NCBI GenBank assembly: GCA_905233725.1
Contig: CAJOEM010000003.1
Coordinates: 1 to 64,000, forward strand
Direction: 5' to 3'
Source: an uncultured Synergistales bacterium
GTDB taxonomy: Bacteria > Synergistota > Synergistia > Synergistales > Aminobacteriaceae
DNA: 64,000 nucleotides
The position numbers and the translations under genes were made by a program. The stretch's first letter is position 1, and each line of letters starts with the position of its first letter. Below the pieces are notes generated by a model that was not told the DNA's origin, did no database searches, and saw only the letters and a list, made by a program, of their open reading frames with translations. Positions 27,038 through 38,079 of this stretch are shown piece by piece.

Positions 27038-27131
27038 GAATGTCCAACCCCTTCAAATCAAAAATATTTTTCTAAAATCCGAATTAATATTAATCTTCTT
27101 GGTTTATTTGTCGGTCAGAAAACACGTGACT

Positions 27132-27704
27132 TTATTTCCATAACTGTATTGCTGCGATAAGTACCGTGATAATAATTCCGAACGCTGCCACAATCGTTGC
27201 TACCGTAGCGGTCAAAATCGAAAATTTGCTCTCCATTGCGTCAACACGCGCAGTCAATGCTTCAATTTTGCCCCCGAGAGTTGCTCCGAGCGTTTCCGTC
27301 ATTTTCTCGTGTTTGGCGAGATTTTTTTCCATGACTTCACGAATAGTATTGATTTTCTCGTCAAAACTACTGTTAATAGTGTTAATCGTGTCGTCAAAAC
27401 GCCTGTCAATGCTGTTGAGCCTCTCTTCGATTCGTGCTGTAATTGCTTCGTGTTTAGCGAGATTCTTGTCCATGATCTCAGAAACAGTTATGATCTTCTC
27501 GTCAAGTCTTCTGTCAATGCTATCGAGCCTCTCGTCGATTCGTGCTGCTATTGCTTCGTGTTTAGCGAGATTCTTGTCCATGACTTCACGAATAGTTTTG
27601 AGCTTTTCGTCGAGCATTTTTTCCATTGATGCAAATCTTAGATCATTCACGTGTTTCTCAAAATCGAATTCTTGCCTGGTTACGTATTCGAAATCATCGT
27701 TCAT
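27132..27704 (-). CDS. Tail-anchored coiled-coil protein with internal repeats
   Basis: The 190-residue protein begins with an acidic segment, continues with three copies of a 36-residue coiled-coil unit built on (I)REVMDKNLAKHEA and ARIDERLDSIDRR, and ends in one membrane helix (ILTATVATIVAAFGIIITVL) close to the C-terminus. There is no signal peptide, so it should be tail-anchored with the coil in the cytoplasm. The form recalls phage XhlA/Bdr-like and DUF1640-like proteins, but I cannot name the family. AGGAGGTG lies before the ATG. It stands between gyrB and fliS, 94 bases upstream of fliS. Confidence 0.7.
   Translation of the reverse strand: MNDDFEYVTRQEFDFEKHVNDLRFASMEKMLDEKLKTIREVMDKNLAKHEAIAARIDERLDSIDRRLDEKIITVSEIMDKNLAKHEAITARIEERLNSIDRRFDDTINTINSSFDEKINTIREVMEKNLAKHEKMTETLGATLGGKIEALTARVDAMESKFSILTATVATIVAAFGIIITVLIAAIQLWK
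27309..27620. repeat. 108-bp in-frame tandem repeats inside the coiled-coil gene
   Basis: Units beginning at 27429 and 27537 share a long nearly identical stretch (about 48 of 60 bases by eye) centred on CGTGTTTAGCGAGATTCTTG. A more diverged third unit lies at about 27309-27370. The period is 108 bases, or 36 residues. Confidence 0.75.
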
Positions 27705-27733
27705 TTAAATCACCTCCTCTCGTAAATTAAATA

Positions 27734-29701
<1,968 letters not shown>

Positions 29702-29742
29702 CTAGTAAAATTATGTGATAACGTTTCGCCTGAAATTATACC

Positions 29743-29771
29743 AAAAAAACCCCCCAGAATTTTCCAGGAGG
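29743..29771 (-). terminator. Terminator after the AGCS symporter gene
   Basis: On the minus strand CCTCCTGG and CTGGGGGG form an 8-pair stem using G-U pairs with a 6-base loop, followed by TTTTTTT. It ends the symporter unit ahead of gyrB. Confidence 0.72.
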
Positions 29772-29811
29772 CTTTTCGTATATTAATATGTGTATTGAGT
29801 GTGATAAATTT

Positions 29812-31422
29812 CTAGACCAGTGCTGCTGCGATTGCGATCGCGATTCCGATACAGCCGAGTAATGTCTGCTTCTTGTAAATTGCAACGAAGCCTAACGCAA
29901 CTGCCGCGAGCGATAACACAGCCGTCAATTTGAACGATGCCGCAACTGCCACGAGTACGCTCAAAGCTCCGATGATAATATACTGCATCTTAGCGACAAA
30001 CGCTCTCTGAGGATCTGACAAAACGCTATCCTCGTCGAGACCGTGCTGAATGTCGTAATCATTCACGATACGCCTGAGTGTCAGCGACAGAATTAGCAAG
30101 CCAATCAAGTTCGGTAACGCCATCAATCCGTTCAACGTGTCCGAAATATCCCAGATGTTATTCAAGAACTGGTTGCCGCTCGAACCCAAAAATTGTCCGC
30201 CAGCAGCTCCGACCAAAATCATCAAGATCCATAGAACTTTCATAACCGGTTTCACCCAAAGACCGAATAAATACGTTACAGCAGTTTCAGCGTACCAGTA
30301 CCAGCCAAGAATCGTCGTGAATGCGAAGAGCAGTAAGCCGATTGACAAGACATATTTTCCAGGAGCTCCGAGTGCGTTTTCAAATGCTTGAAGAGTCAAC
30401 TGCGCTCCGGTCAGATCCGGTGAACTTGTGAGTGTGCCGGTTGTCATTACGACCAAAGCCGTCATCGAGCAAATTACAATCGTGTCCATGAAGACTTCGA
30501 AAATTCCGTAGAATCCCTGCTGAACCGGGTGTTCGACGTTTGCTGTTGCGTGTACCATCGGGGCTGAACCCATACCAGCTTCGTTAGAGAAAACGCCTCT
30601 AGCAATTCCGCGCTGGACTGCCTCTTTAACTCCCCAACCTGCCAAAGCTCCGGGTAAAGTCTCCGCCGGATTATTAAATGCCAAGTGTAACGCGTTATAG
30701 ACTGCATCAGGAATAGCTGCTGCGTTCGTTATGAGCACGAATAATGAGCCGACAATATAGAAAATCGCCATGAACGGAACTAAATACGTCGTAACTGTTG
30801 AAAGCCTCGTTAAGCCGCCGATGATTACAAGCCCGACTAACACAGCCATAACGATTCCGGAATACAAATGGTCAACTCCCCAACCCATAGACATAGCTTC
30901 TGCTGCTGAGTTCGCCTGAGTTGCTGCGCCGATTCCGAATGATGCCAGGAACGCAAATATCGCGAAAATTACTGCGAGCCATTTCTGTTTTGCACCGTGT
31001 TCGAGAATATACATCGTGCCGCCACGCCAGTCACCGTGTTCGTCCTTCTGCCTGAAATGCACAGCCAGCGTAACTTCCGCGAATTTCGTGCACATACCGA
31101 ACAATGCAGAAATCAGCATCCAAACCAACGCGCCCGGTCCTCCAAGATGCAACGCCGTCGCAACACCCGCAATATTTCCCGTGCCAACAGTCGCAGCCAT
31201 AGCCGTAGCCATCGCAGCAAATGACGAGATCGAATTATCCTCGCCTTTCTTTCTAAAACTGAAGACTTCCGCCAAAGCTGCCCTGAAATATCTGAACTGC
31301 GGCAATCCAAGCAAAATAGTCAGATACACACCAGTTCCAACCAGCAAAATCAGAACCGGCGCACCCCAAACGAAACCGTTAATGATCCCGTTGTAGTACA
31401 TTATCGTGTCCATAATACTCAT
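29812..31422 (-). CDS. Alanine/glycine:cation symporter (AGCS family)
   Basis: This inner-membrane Na+-coupled uptake carrier for alanine or glycine has 536 residues and about 12 membrane helices. Signature segments are TVGTGNIAGVATALHLGGPG near the N-terminus and GVFSNEAGMGSAPMVHATA in the middle, both parts of the substrate/ion site of AgcS. The C-terminal 80 residues add two further hydrophobic segments beyond the usual end (about 450-480 residues). It has its own promoter and terminator. Confidence 0.9.
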   Translation of the reverse strand: MSIMDTIMYYNGIINGFVWGAPVLILLVGTGVYLTILLGLPQFRYFRAALAEVFSFRKKGEDNSISSFAAMATAMAATVGTGNIAGVATALHLGGPGALVWMLISALFGMCTKFAEVTLAVHFRQKDEHGDWRGGTMYILEHGAKQKWLAVIFAIFAFLASFGIGAATQANSAAEAMSMGWGVDHLYSGIVMAVLVGLVIIGGLTRLSTVTTYLVPFMAIFYIVGSLFVLITNAAAIPDAVYNALHLAFNNPAETLPGALAGWGVKEAVQRGIARGVFSNEAGMGSAPMVHATANVEHPVQQGFYGIFEVFMDTIVICSMTALVVMTTGTLTSSPDLTGAQLTLQAFENALGAPGKYVLSIGLLLFAFTTILGWYWYAETAVTYLFGLWVKPVMKVLWILMILVGAAGGQFLGSSGNQFLNNIWDISDTLNGLMALPNLIGLLILSLTLRRIVNDYDIQHGLDEDSVLSDPQRAFVAKMQYIIIGALSVLVAVAASFKLTAVLSLAAVALGFVAIYKKQTLLGCIGIAIAIAAALV

Positions 31423-31497
31423 GTCTTAAAACACGCTCCTTAGAAAATAAATCTGAAAATAAGTCTGAAAATTTAGACTCTTATTAACAACTCGCAT

Positions 31498-31525
31498 ATT
31501 ATACACATTTCGTCAATAATTGCAA
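31498..31525 (-). promoter_or_regulatory. Promoter for the AGCS symporter gene
   Basis: TATAAT (31498-31503 on the minus strand) lies 16 bases after TTGCAA (31520-31525). The start would fall near 31490, about 68 bases before the gene. Confidence 0.6.
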
Positions 31526-31584
31526 AAAATCGCAAAAACTTTCTCGCGAAAATTCATGAAATCTCGTGAAAGTTCAGGAAAGTA

Positions 31585-31593
31585 TGCTAAAAT
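31585..31593 (+). promoter_or_regulatory. Extended -10 promoter for speH
   Basis: TG-C-TAAAAT lies 40 bases before the start codon; no convincing -35 is seen, as is usual with an extended -10. Confidence 0.5.
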
Positions 31594-31632
31594 TTTCCGG
31601 AGTAATCAATTATTTTTCAGGAGGCTGGGAAA

Positions 31633-32058
31633 TTGTCACCCAAAGGAGTTCATTACATTGTTGAAGTTTCGGGCTGTGACGACACGATCACAAACGTAGC
31701 ACGACTTCAGGATATTCTCGTTGAGGCTGCGAATCGTGCGCACGCGCAGGTATGGTCAGTCTCGTTCAACAGATTTCCGCCCAATGGTGTAAGCGGTGTT
31801 GTTGTGATCAGCGAATCGCATTTGTCCGTTCATACTTGGCCGGAAGTGAATTACATGGCTCTGGATATTTACACGTGTGGTGCTCACACCGAACCAATGG
31901 TAGCCGTAAATTACGTGCTCGAACAAGTCAAAGCTAAACACATACACATAACTGAAATTACGCGCGGTCTTGATGATAACGACGAGAGTTTCTATCATTC
32001 GTTCATAACCTGGGAAGAAGATCGCAATAAATCCGGCGAAAAAGCTCCGCAAAATTAG
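31633..32058 (+). CDS. speH: S-adenosylmethionine decarboxylase proenzyme
   Basis: SpeH supplies decarboxylated SAM as aminopropyl donor for polyamine synthesis. The prokaryotic class 1B motif ISESHLSVHTWPE is complete: the chain cleaves itself between E61 and S62 and Ser62 becomes the pyruvoyl cofactor. C82 and H66 fit the acid/base residues. The 141 residues match the family. The TTG start is 7-8 bases after CAGGAGG. No spermidine synthase gene is adjacent. The gene is divergent from the AGCS symporter. Confidence 0.93.
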   Translation: MSPKGVHYIVEVSGCDDTITNVARLQDILVEAANRAHAQVWSVSFNRFPPNGVSGVVVISESHLSVHTWPEVNYMALDIYTCGAHTEPMVAVNYVLEQVKAKHIHITEITRGLDDNDESFYHSFITWEEDRNKSGEKAPQN

Positions 32059-32061
32059 TCA

Positions 32062-32091
32062 TTGCGTTTGATAATTTCTATCGCGTATAAT
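32062..32091 (+). promoter_or_regulatory. Promoter for the TctC-CitMHS gene
   Basis: TTGCGT (32062-32067) and TATAAT (32086-32091) are 18 bases apart. The start codon is 40 bases on, behind AAGGGAGG. Confidence 0.6.
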
Positions 32092-32131
32092 TAGCCAAGT
32101 GTAATTATTTTTTAAGGGAGGCATATCTTTC

Positions 32132-34435
32132 ATGAAAAAGTTTCTTTCTGTGATGATATTGTCGCTATTGACAGTATTATTTGCTTTCAGTGCGTTCGCT
32201 GCTGATACACCTGCAGCATGGAACTTCGACAAAAAGATCACGATCGTTTGTCCTTGGGGCGAAGGCGGTGGTGCTGATGCAACATTGCGCGCATTAGTTC
32301 CGTTGTTAAAAGCCGAACTCGGTCAAGAAGTCGAAGTCGTAAACGTTACCGGTGGTGGCGGTGTGAACGGTGCAGCTTACACTCGCGAACAAGCCGCTGA
32401 TGGTTATACGTTCATGCTCGGAACTCAGAGCTTGTTCATTCAGGAAATTACCGGAGCTATGAGCTTCAAGTTCAAAGACGAATTTGTGCCGGTTGCAAGA
32501 TTAGTCAACGCGATCAACGTGATTGCTGCGTCGAAAAAAGCAATGGACGAACGCGGCTACAAGAATTTCTCGGAACTGCGTGAATTTGTAAAATCTCATC
32601 CGGCTAGCGTTACCGTTGGCATGTTGACCAGTACTGGCGTTGATGGAATTTCGCTGCGACAGGCTCTTGAAGGCTTGAACATTCTCGAAGTTGCGTATCC
32701 AAACGGCGGCGGCTTGACTCTGGCATTGCAAGATGGAGCTGTTGACTTGATGGTCACAGGAACCGACGAAATTTCCGGATTGATCGCGAATGGCGAGATA
32801 GTCCCGTTACTCGTACTCGCTGAGAATCGCATGAAGAAATACGCCAGTGTCGAATCAGCTGGTGAACTCGGAATCAAATCATTCATCGGGCCAGAACGCG
32901 GAATTTTCGCACGCAAGGGAACTCCTGAAGGTGCTGTAGCTGCGTTGGCTGCTGCGATCGAAAAAGCAACTCAGACCGAAGCCTGGCAGAATTATCTCGA
33001 GAATGGCGGCTATGACGAGAGACCGGGATTTGCGAACACTGCTGAATATACTCAAGCTATCGACGACGAGTACAAGACTTTCACGGATATGCTCAAACCC
33101 AAAGCTCCGGCTAAGAAAGCTGCTGCTCCGTCAACGAAATTGGCAGTTATTGGCTTCGTAATGGTCTTGATATTAATCATATGCTTGATTAAGAAAATTG
33201 TCATTCCGCCGATTGCGTTTATATTATTGCCGACTATTGCTGCATTGATCGCAGGATTCGACCCGTTAGCCGTTAATAAATTTGCTGCGTCAGGAATTTC
33301 CAAGATGGTCTCGACTGTTTCGTTATTCGTGTTCTCGATCTCGTTCTTCTCATTGATGAGCGATCAGGGCGTGTTTGACCCAATCGTGAACTTCCTGATT
33401 AAGAAAGCTGGCACTAACGTAACGCTTGTATTATTAGCTACGGCTGCTGTCGGCATAATCGGACATCTTGACGGCTCAGGAGCTACGACATTTATTATCA
33501 CGATCACTGCAATGCTCCCGTTGTTCAAGAAGCTCAAGATGGATAACCGTGCTTTAATGCTGCTGATTTGTGTTGCAATCGGAGTCATGAACGTTTGTCC
33601 ATGGGGCGGACCGACAATCAGAGCTGCTACGGTTCTTGAAACGGATCCGAATATGCTTTGGCATAGATTATTACCGGTTCAGGGCGCAATGGTTATCATA
33701 ACGTTCATCGTAGCGTTCTTGTTGAGCGGCATTCAGAAGCGCAGGATCAAGAAACTCGGACTTGTCGCAGATGATGCAGAACTTGAAGCAAAAGCAGAAG
33801 CATCAGCTCCGAAAGTTTCCAAAATGCTTCAGAGTTATAACTTAATCGTCGTAATCGCTGTAATCGTTGTCTTGATGGCTGGTTGGCTGAACCCTGCGTA
33901 CACGTTTATGTTGGCGTTGGCTATCACGTTGCCGTTTAACATCAAGTCGCTTAAAGAGCAAAATTCCAAACTCAAGAATTACGGCGTTGCTGCAATGTCA
34001 ATGGTCGTTACGTTATTTGCAGCGGGAATTTTCACGGGAGTTTTGAGCGGAACGGGCATGTTGAACGCAATGGCTTCGGCAGTCGTAACTGTAATTCCGC
34101 CAGATCTTGGACGCTACACGCATTTCATCGTCGCATGTTTCGCAGTGCCGTTAATCATGTGCCTGGGTACGGACTCGTTCTATTTTGGATTATTGCCTGT
34201 TGTCGTTGGGATCGCGTCACAGTTCGGCGTGAACCCGATGGACGTTGCGTGCGTATTGCTTGTTGCTGAGAACGTCGGCGTTATGATTTCACCGTTGTCA
34301 CCGGCTGCGTATTTGGGCATGGGACTTCTTGAACTTGACGTTGGCGAACACATCAAGTACTCGCTGCCGTGGATTTGGGGCATAAGCATTTTATCAATCG
34401 GAGCTTGCATTTTGCTCGGTGTAACTCCGTTGTAA
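32132..34435 (+). CDS. TctC/BUG binding protein fused to a CitMHS-family transporter
   Basis: This is a single 767-residue chain. Residues 1-23 are a signal peptide (cleaved after AFA or kept as anchor). Residues 24-320 are a periplasmic binding domain of the TctC/BUG family, which binds tricarboxylates and other carboxylates; visible motifs are CPWGEGGGADATLRAL, GGGGVNGAAYTREQAADGY and VDLMVTGTDE. An Ala/Lys/Pro linker (321-336) leads to about 12 membrane helices from residue 337. These carry CitMHS marks, chiefly IGHLDGSGATTFIITITAML and GVMNVCPWGGPTIRAA (residues 441-500); CitMHS carriers take up metal-citrate with H+. Tethering a binding protein to this carrier type suggests high-affinity citrate-like uptake, which is inference. 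The frame is open throughout with uniform codon use, so it is a true fusion and not a misjoined pair. Confidence 0.88.
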   Translation: MKKFLSVMILSLLTVLFAFSAFAADTPAAWNFDKKITIVCPWGEGGGADATLRALVPLLKAELGQEVEVVNVTGGGGVNGAAYTREQAADGYTFMLGTQSLFIQEITGAMSFKFKDEFVPVARLVNAINVIAASKKAMDERGYKNFSELREFVKSHPASVTVGMLTSTGVDGISLRQALEGLNILEVAYPNGGGLTLALQDGAVDLMVTGTDEISGLIANGEIVPLLVLAENRMKKYASVESAGELGIKSFIGPERGIFARKGTPEGAVAALAAAIEKATQTEAWQNYLENGGYDERPGFANTAEYTQAIDDEYKTFTDMLKPKAPAKKAAAPSTKLAVIGFVMVLILIICLIKKIVIPPIAFILLPTIAALIAGFDPLAVNKFAASGISKMVSTVSLFVFSISFFSLMSDQGVFDPIVNFLIKKAGTNVTLVLLATAAVGIIGHLDGSGATTFIITITAMLPLFKKLKMDNRALMLLICVAIGVMNVCPWGGPTIRAATVLETDPNMLWHRLLPVQGAMVIITFIVAFLLSGIQKRRIKKLGLVADDAELEAKAEASAPKVSKMLQSYNLIVVIAVIVVLMAGWLNPAYTFMLALAITLPFNIKSLKEQNSKLKNYGVAAMSMVVTLFAAGIFTGVLSGTGMLNAMASAVVTVIPPDLGRYTHFIVACFAVPLIMCLGTDSFYFGLLPVVVGIASQFGVNPMDVACVLLVAENVGVMISPLSPAAYLGMGLLELDVGEHIKYSLPWIWGISILSIGACILLGVTPL

Positions 34436-34474
34436 ATTCGAAATAATAAAATACTAGATTCAATACTAGATTCA

Positions 34475-34521
34475 ATACCGTTGTCGAGACTTGCGAAAAT
34501 TTTCGGCGACGGTATTTTTTT
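34475..34521 (+). terminator. Terminator after the fusion transporter gene
   Basis: ATACCGTTGTCG pairs with CGGCGACGGTAT (G-U pairs included), followed by TTTTTTT. Just before it the 12-base unit ATACTAGATTCA occurs twice in tandem (34451-34474). Confidence 0.8.
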
Positions 34522-34581
34522 GCGCTATAATCTTGCGAGTGAATTATTTAAAATTAATAGCAAATCGGAGGAATGATTTTC

Positions 34582-35316
34582 ATGGCATTAGATTTTACGG
34601 ATTTGTTGGGCTCGATGATTCAGAGCGGCTTGAGTTCGTCGACTGGTTCGAGAGTTTCGAATGCTGGCGGCGGCATTCAGGATTTACTCGGGAGCTTGAT
34701 GGGCGGTGGACAGAGCGTGTTATCAAGAGCTGGTCAGGCAATGGGTGGCGGAGATAATCTCGCAGCAACTGGGATCGGCGCATTACTCGGAGCATTAACC
34801 GGCAAAAGTTCGAGTACTACACTCAACAGTGTCGGCGGTGGCTTGATGGGCTTGTTGGGCATGATGGCGTATAAAGCTTTGACAAGTCCCAGTGCGAAAG
34901 ATTTGGCTTCGAGTGCTACGGACGCGATGAAAAAATACACGCAGCAAACTCCGCAGCAAAAGTCCAATGACGCAGAAATAATTCTCACGGCAATGATCGA
35001 CGCAGCGAAATCTGACGGTCAAGTTGACTCGGACGAAGTTAGCAGAATCATGGGCAACTTGAAAAACACGGGCGTTGGTCAGGAAGGCATAAATTTCATA
35101 ATTTCTAAATTACAAGCCCCGATGGAAACGAACAAGATTCTTGCAGCAGTGAAGGGTCGTCCGGATTTGGCGGTTCAGGTTTATTCGGCATCGTTAATGG
35201 CAATCGAAGTCGATACTCAAGCCGAGAAAAATTATCTGGACAAGCTTGCGAAATCTATGGGACTTTCAGCCGAAGTCGTGCGAAATATCGAACAGATGTC
35301 CGGAGTGCGTGCATAA
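34582..35316 (+). CDS. DUF533 (YebE-like, TerB-fold) protein
   Basis: This is a 244-residue protein. The first half is Gly/Ser/Ala-rich and flexible, with a hydrophobic segment (GGGLMGLLGMMAYKALT). The second half is a TerB-like helical domain (AEIILTAMIDAAKSDGQVDSDEVSRI) with the acidic residues of that fold. The family matches YebE/DUF533 inner-membrane-associated proteins of unknown function. I chose the ATG at 34582, 10 bases after GGAGG; the ATG at 34573 touches the ribosome site. It is a single-gene unit between two terminators. Confidence 0.82.
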   Translation: MALDFTDLLGSMIQSGLSSSTGSRVSNAGGGIQDLLGSLMGGGQSVLSRAGQAMGGGDNLAATGIGALLGALTGKSSSTTLNSVGGGLMGLLGMMAYKALTSPSAKDLASSATDAMKKYTQQTPQQKSNDAEIILTAMIDAAKSDGQVDSDEVSRIMGNLKNTGVGQEGINFIISKLQAPMETNKILAAVKGRPDLAVQVYSASLMAIEVDTQAEKNYLDKLAKSMGLSAEVVRNIEQMSGVRA

Positions 35317-35317
35317 A

Positions 35318-35360
35318 AAAATCTCCCCTGGCATTGCGTGAATGTTGGGGGAAATTTTTT
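35318..35360. terminator. Bidirectional terminator between DUF533 and rpsA genes
   Basis: The arms AAATCTCCCCTGGCATT and AATGTTGGGGGAAATTT form a 17-position stem with G-U pairs and a 5-base loop. T-runs are present on both strands. The flanking genes converge. Confidence 0.85.
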
Positions 35361-35400
35361 GCGCGAGTTTATTGCAAATTTTACGGGATTATCGAGATTA

Positions 35401-37185
35401 TTATTCCTCGTCCCATTTTGCGTTCTTGAATGCTTCGGCGAATGGGTTGTACTCGATCTCGTCGTCGCCATCGTCACCGTATCCGGCTGATTCTTTGATT
35501 GCGCGTGCTCTGGTGACTTTAGCTTTGGATTTTTCACGGCGTTCTGAGCGTTCTGCTTTTTCTGGGCGTTCAGGGCGTTCGGTTTTCTCAGCTCTTTCGG
35601 TTCTGCCTGAACGTTCGCGTCTGGGTTTGGCTTCGAGTCTCTCGTACTGCATTCTTGCTTCAGAAACGTCGTCAGCACGAACAGCATCAACATCAGCTGG
35701 CAATTCCTCGAGTGCGCTGAGTGAAAGTCTCATGCGTCTCTGTTCCGGATTCACTTCAAGAATCTTCGCTGTAACTTCCTGACCTTCTTTCAACAAATCG
35801 CCGGGCTTTTCAACTCTCTTGTGGCTGATCTGCGAAATGTGAATCAGCGCTTCAACTCCTGGCTCAACTTCGACAAAAGCTCCGAAATCCGCAAGTCTCA
35901 CAACCTTGACGTTAATATCCTGACCGGCTGAGTATTTCTTCTCGATGCCGTTCCATGGGTCGTTTAACTGCTTGCAGCCAAGACTGATTCTGCGTTTCTC
36001 CGTGTCAATGTCCAAGACAACAGCTTCGACTTCCTGACCGCGTTTGAAAACATCACGAGGCTTCTTGATTCTTGCCCAGCTAATATCTCCGACGTGAACG
36101 AGTCCTTCGATGCCGGGTTCAATCTCGACGAATGCGCCAAACTCTGTCAAGTTCGACACGTTGCCTTTGATAATATCGCCCTTGTGCAAGCGTTCGGAAA
36201 TTGTCTCCCAGGGATCGCCGGAAATTTGCTTAATGCTGAGTGATATGCGGTCATTTTCGCGGTCAATTCCAACGACTTTCACTTTCACTTTGTCGCCTTT
36301 CTTGAACATGTCGCGGATTTTCACGTTGCGTTTCCAAGTTATTTCCGTGACGTGAACAAGCCCGTCCATAGTGCCAATCGTGACGAAAATTCCGAAATCT
36401 GTTATGCTGCTGACTTCGCCTTCGACAATATCGCCCTCGTGTACTTCGTTATAGAATTTGGCTTTGCGTTCGTTATCCGCCTGTTCGAGTAAAGCTTTGC
36501 GTGAGAAAACTAATCTGTGCTTTCTCTTGTCTTTATCCAGAACTTTCGCGTTAATGAGCTGTCCGACGAAATTTGACGGATTTGCTCCACGACCTGCGAG
36601 CGTCAAATGCGAGATCGGCATGAAGCCCTCCAAGCCGCAACACTCGACCATCAAGCCGCCTTTAACTTTTTCGAGACCTTTTACGACTACGACATCATTC
36701 TCAGCCAATTTTTCCTCGAGAGCATTCCAGCGTTTGTCAAATTCGATTTTCCATCTGCTGAGCATTAACTGAGCTTCTTCGCCGTCACGAACACTCACGA
36801 CTTCGACATCAATTTTGTCGCCGGGTTTTGGTTTTCCCTCGGTCTCGATTAACGAACGATGTGACCATTCTTTGTGTGGAAGCACGCCCTCACACTTGAA
36901 GCCTACATCGACGAGTAAGCCGGCATCATTTTCACCGATTACAGTTCCAGTTCTGATTTCACCCTTACGAAGCCTGGCTGTGTTGCCGTACTGTTCGAGA
37001 ACTTCCTGCATTGTTTCGGGTTCTTTCTCGTCAGCAGATTCTGCAGGTTCTACATGTTCTGCAACTTCTGCTGGTGTTTCTGCGACTGGTGTTTCAGGCT
37101 GATTGACCTGAGCTGTTTGTTCCTGATTAACTTCTTGAGCTTGATCCAGTTCTTGATTAAGTTCCTGATTAAGTTCTTGATCCAT
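35401..37185 (-). CDS. rpsA: 30S ribosomal protein S1
   Basis: S1 unwinds and docks mRNA on the 30S subunit. The 594-residue protein holds five S1 RNA-binding domains (about residues 75-145, 160-230, 247-317, 334-404 and 420-490), the last three with the strong pattern GxVxxxTxFGxFVxI/V. An N-terminal tract repeats Gln-Glu-Leu-Asn (encoded by an 18-base repeat), followed by a Pro/Glu stretch. A C-terminal tail (about 515-560) repeats Arg-Glu-Arg/Lys and ends acidic. E. coli S1 has six domains; five with a tail is within range for other phyla. It is the last gene of miaA-ispH-rpsA, 6 bases after ispH. Confidence 0.93.
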   Translation of the reverse strand: MDQELNQELNQELDQAQEVNQEQTAQVNQPETPVAETPAEVAEHVEPAESADEKEPETMQEVLEQYGNTARLRKGEIRTGTVIGENDAGLLVDVGFKCEGVLPHKEWSHRSLIETEGKPKPGDKIDVEVVSVRDGEEAQLMLSRWKIEFDKRWNALEEKLAENDVVVVKGLEKVKGGLMVECCGLEGFMPISHLTLAGRGANPSNFVGQLINAKVLDKDKRKHRLVFSRKALLEQADNERKAKFYNEVHEGDIVEGEVSSITDFGIFVTIGTMDGLVHVTEITWKRNVKIRDMFKKGDKVKVKVVGIDRENDRISLSIKQISGDPWETISERLHKGDIIKGNVSNLTEFGAFVEIEPGIEGLVHVGDISWARIKKPRDVFKRGQEVEAVVLDIDTEKRRISLGCKQLNDPWNGIEKKYSAGQDINVKVVRLADFGAFVEVEPGVEALIHISQISHKRVEKPGDLLKEGQEVTAKILEVNPEQRRMRLSLSALEELPADVDAVRADDVSEARMQYERLEAKPRRERSGRTERAEKTERPERPEKAERSERREKSKAKVTRARAIKESAGYGDDGDDEIEYNPFAEAFKNAKWDEE

Positions 37186-37191
37186 GGTTTT

Positions 37192-38079
37192 TTATAAATC
37201 CCCCTTGGCTGCCTCTATTTGCGCTATTTTGTGTATTACATTTATGATAAGCCAACTCGGAGTGCTTGCTCCGGCGGCAATACCAATCTTGTTTTTATCC
37301 CGAAACCAGTTTGAATTGCTATCCAGTTCCTGAGATTCTTCGATCCATAAGACGCTGATATTCTCGTTCATGATAATATCGCGTAATTTTGACGTATTCG
37401 CACTCGCCCTGCCTCCGACAAGAACAACGCCATCGACAGAGCCGTCACGAACAAGATTTTTCACAGCGTCCTGACGTTCAGAAGTTGCGCGACAAATCGT
37501 ATTGCAAACGTGTAACTCCGAACATTTGCTTATCAAGACGCCTGATACTTTCGATAATTTTTCCTCGCGTTGTGTCGTCTGGGAAATTAACGCGATCTTC
37601 GGGAAATGTGCTAATTCTTGAGCTTCGTTTTCATTTGCGATTACGCTTACCTGAGCATGATTTGCGTGACCGATTATGCCTTTGATCTCCGGGTGATTCT
37701 TGTCGCCGAGTAAAACGATCTTGTAATTTAACCCCGAAAATTTCGCCGCAAAATCCTGAGCCTTCTTCACGAACGGACAAGTCATATCGATAACTTCAAC
37801 TCCGCGAGACTGCAATTTTTCCAGGACTTCGAGCGATTCACCGTGTGCGCGTATGAGAACGAGTGACCCGTGCGGAATTTCGCTTTCGTCATTTGCAACG
37901 TTTAGTCCCAAATTTTCGAGACGTTTAACTTCCTGAGGATTGTGAATCGGCAAGCCGATCGTCCAGATTTTGCGATTTTCGTGATTTTGAGCCAGTGATT
38001 CCTCGATTGCGTCAACTGCGCGTTTGACCCCGAAACAGAATCCGGCATGTTCTGCCATTATAATCTCGAATTTACTCAT
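37192..38079 (-). CDS. ispH: 4-hydroxy-3-methylbut-2-enyl diphosphate reductase
   Basis: IspH makes IPP and DMAPP in the last step of the MEP isoprenoid pathway. The three Fe-S Cys are present: C15 in HAGFCFGVKRAV, one in DMTCPFVKKAQ and one in CNTICRATSERQDA. Also seen are the substrate residues in RAHGES, GHANH and GGRASANTSKL. Its 295 residues match the family. It overlaps the miaA end by 8 bases and precedes rpsA by 6. In some bacteria IspH is fused to S1; here they are separate neighbours. Confidence 0.95.
   Translation of the reverse strand: MSKFEIIMAEHAGFCFGVKRAVDAIEESLAQNHENRKIWTIGLPIHNPQEVKRLENLGLNVANDESEIPHGSLVLIRAHGESLEVLEKLQSRGVEVIDMTCPFVKKAQDFAAKFSGLNYKIVLLGDKNHPEIKGIIGHANHAQVSVIANENEAQELAHFPKIALISQTTQREEKLSKVSGVLISKCSELHVCNTICRATSERQDAVKNLVRDGSVDGVVLVGGRASANTSKLRDIIMNENISVLWIEESQELDSNSNWFRDKNKIGIAAGASTPSWLIINVIHKIAQIEAAKGDL

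Noticed and set aside
34451..34474. Two tandem 12-base repeats as a regulatory iteron
   Set aside because: There are only two copies, downstream of a gene and just before a terminator; nothing supports binding.
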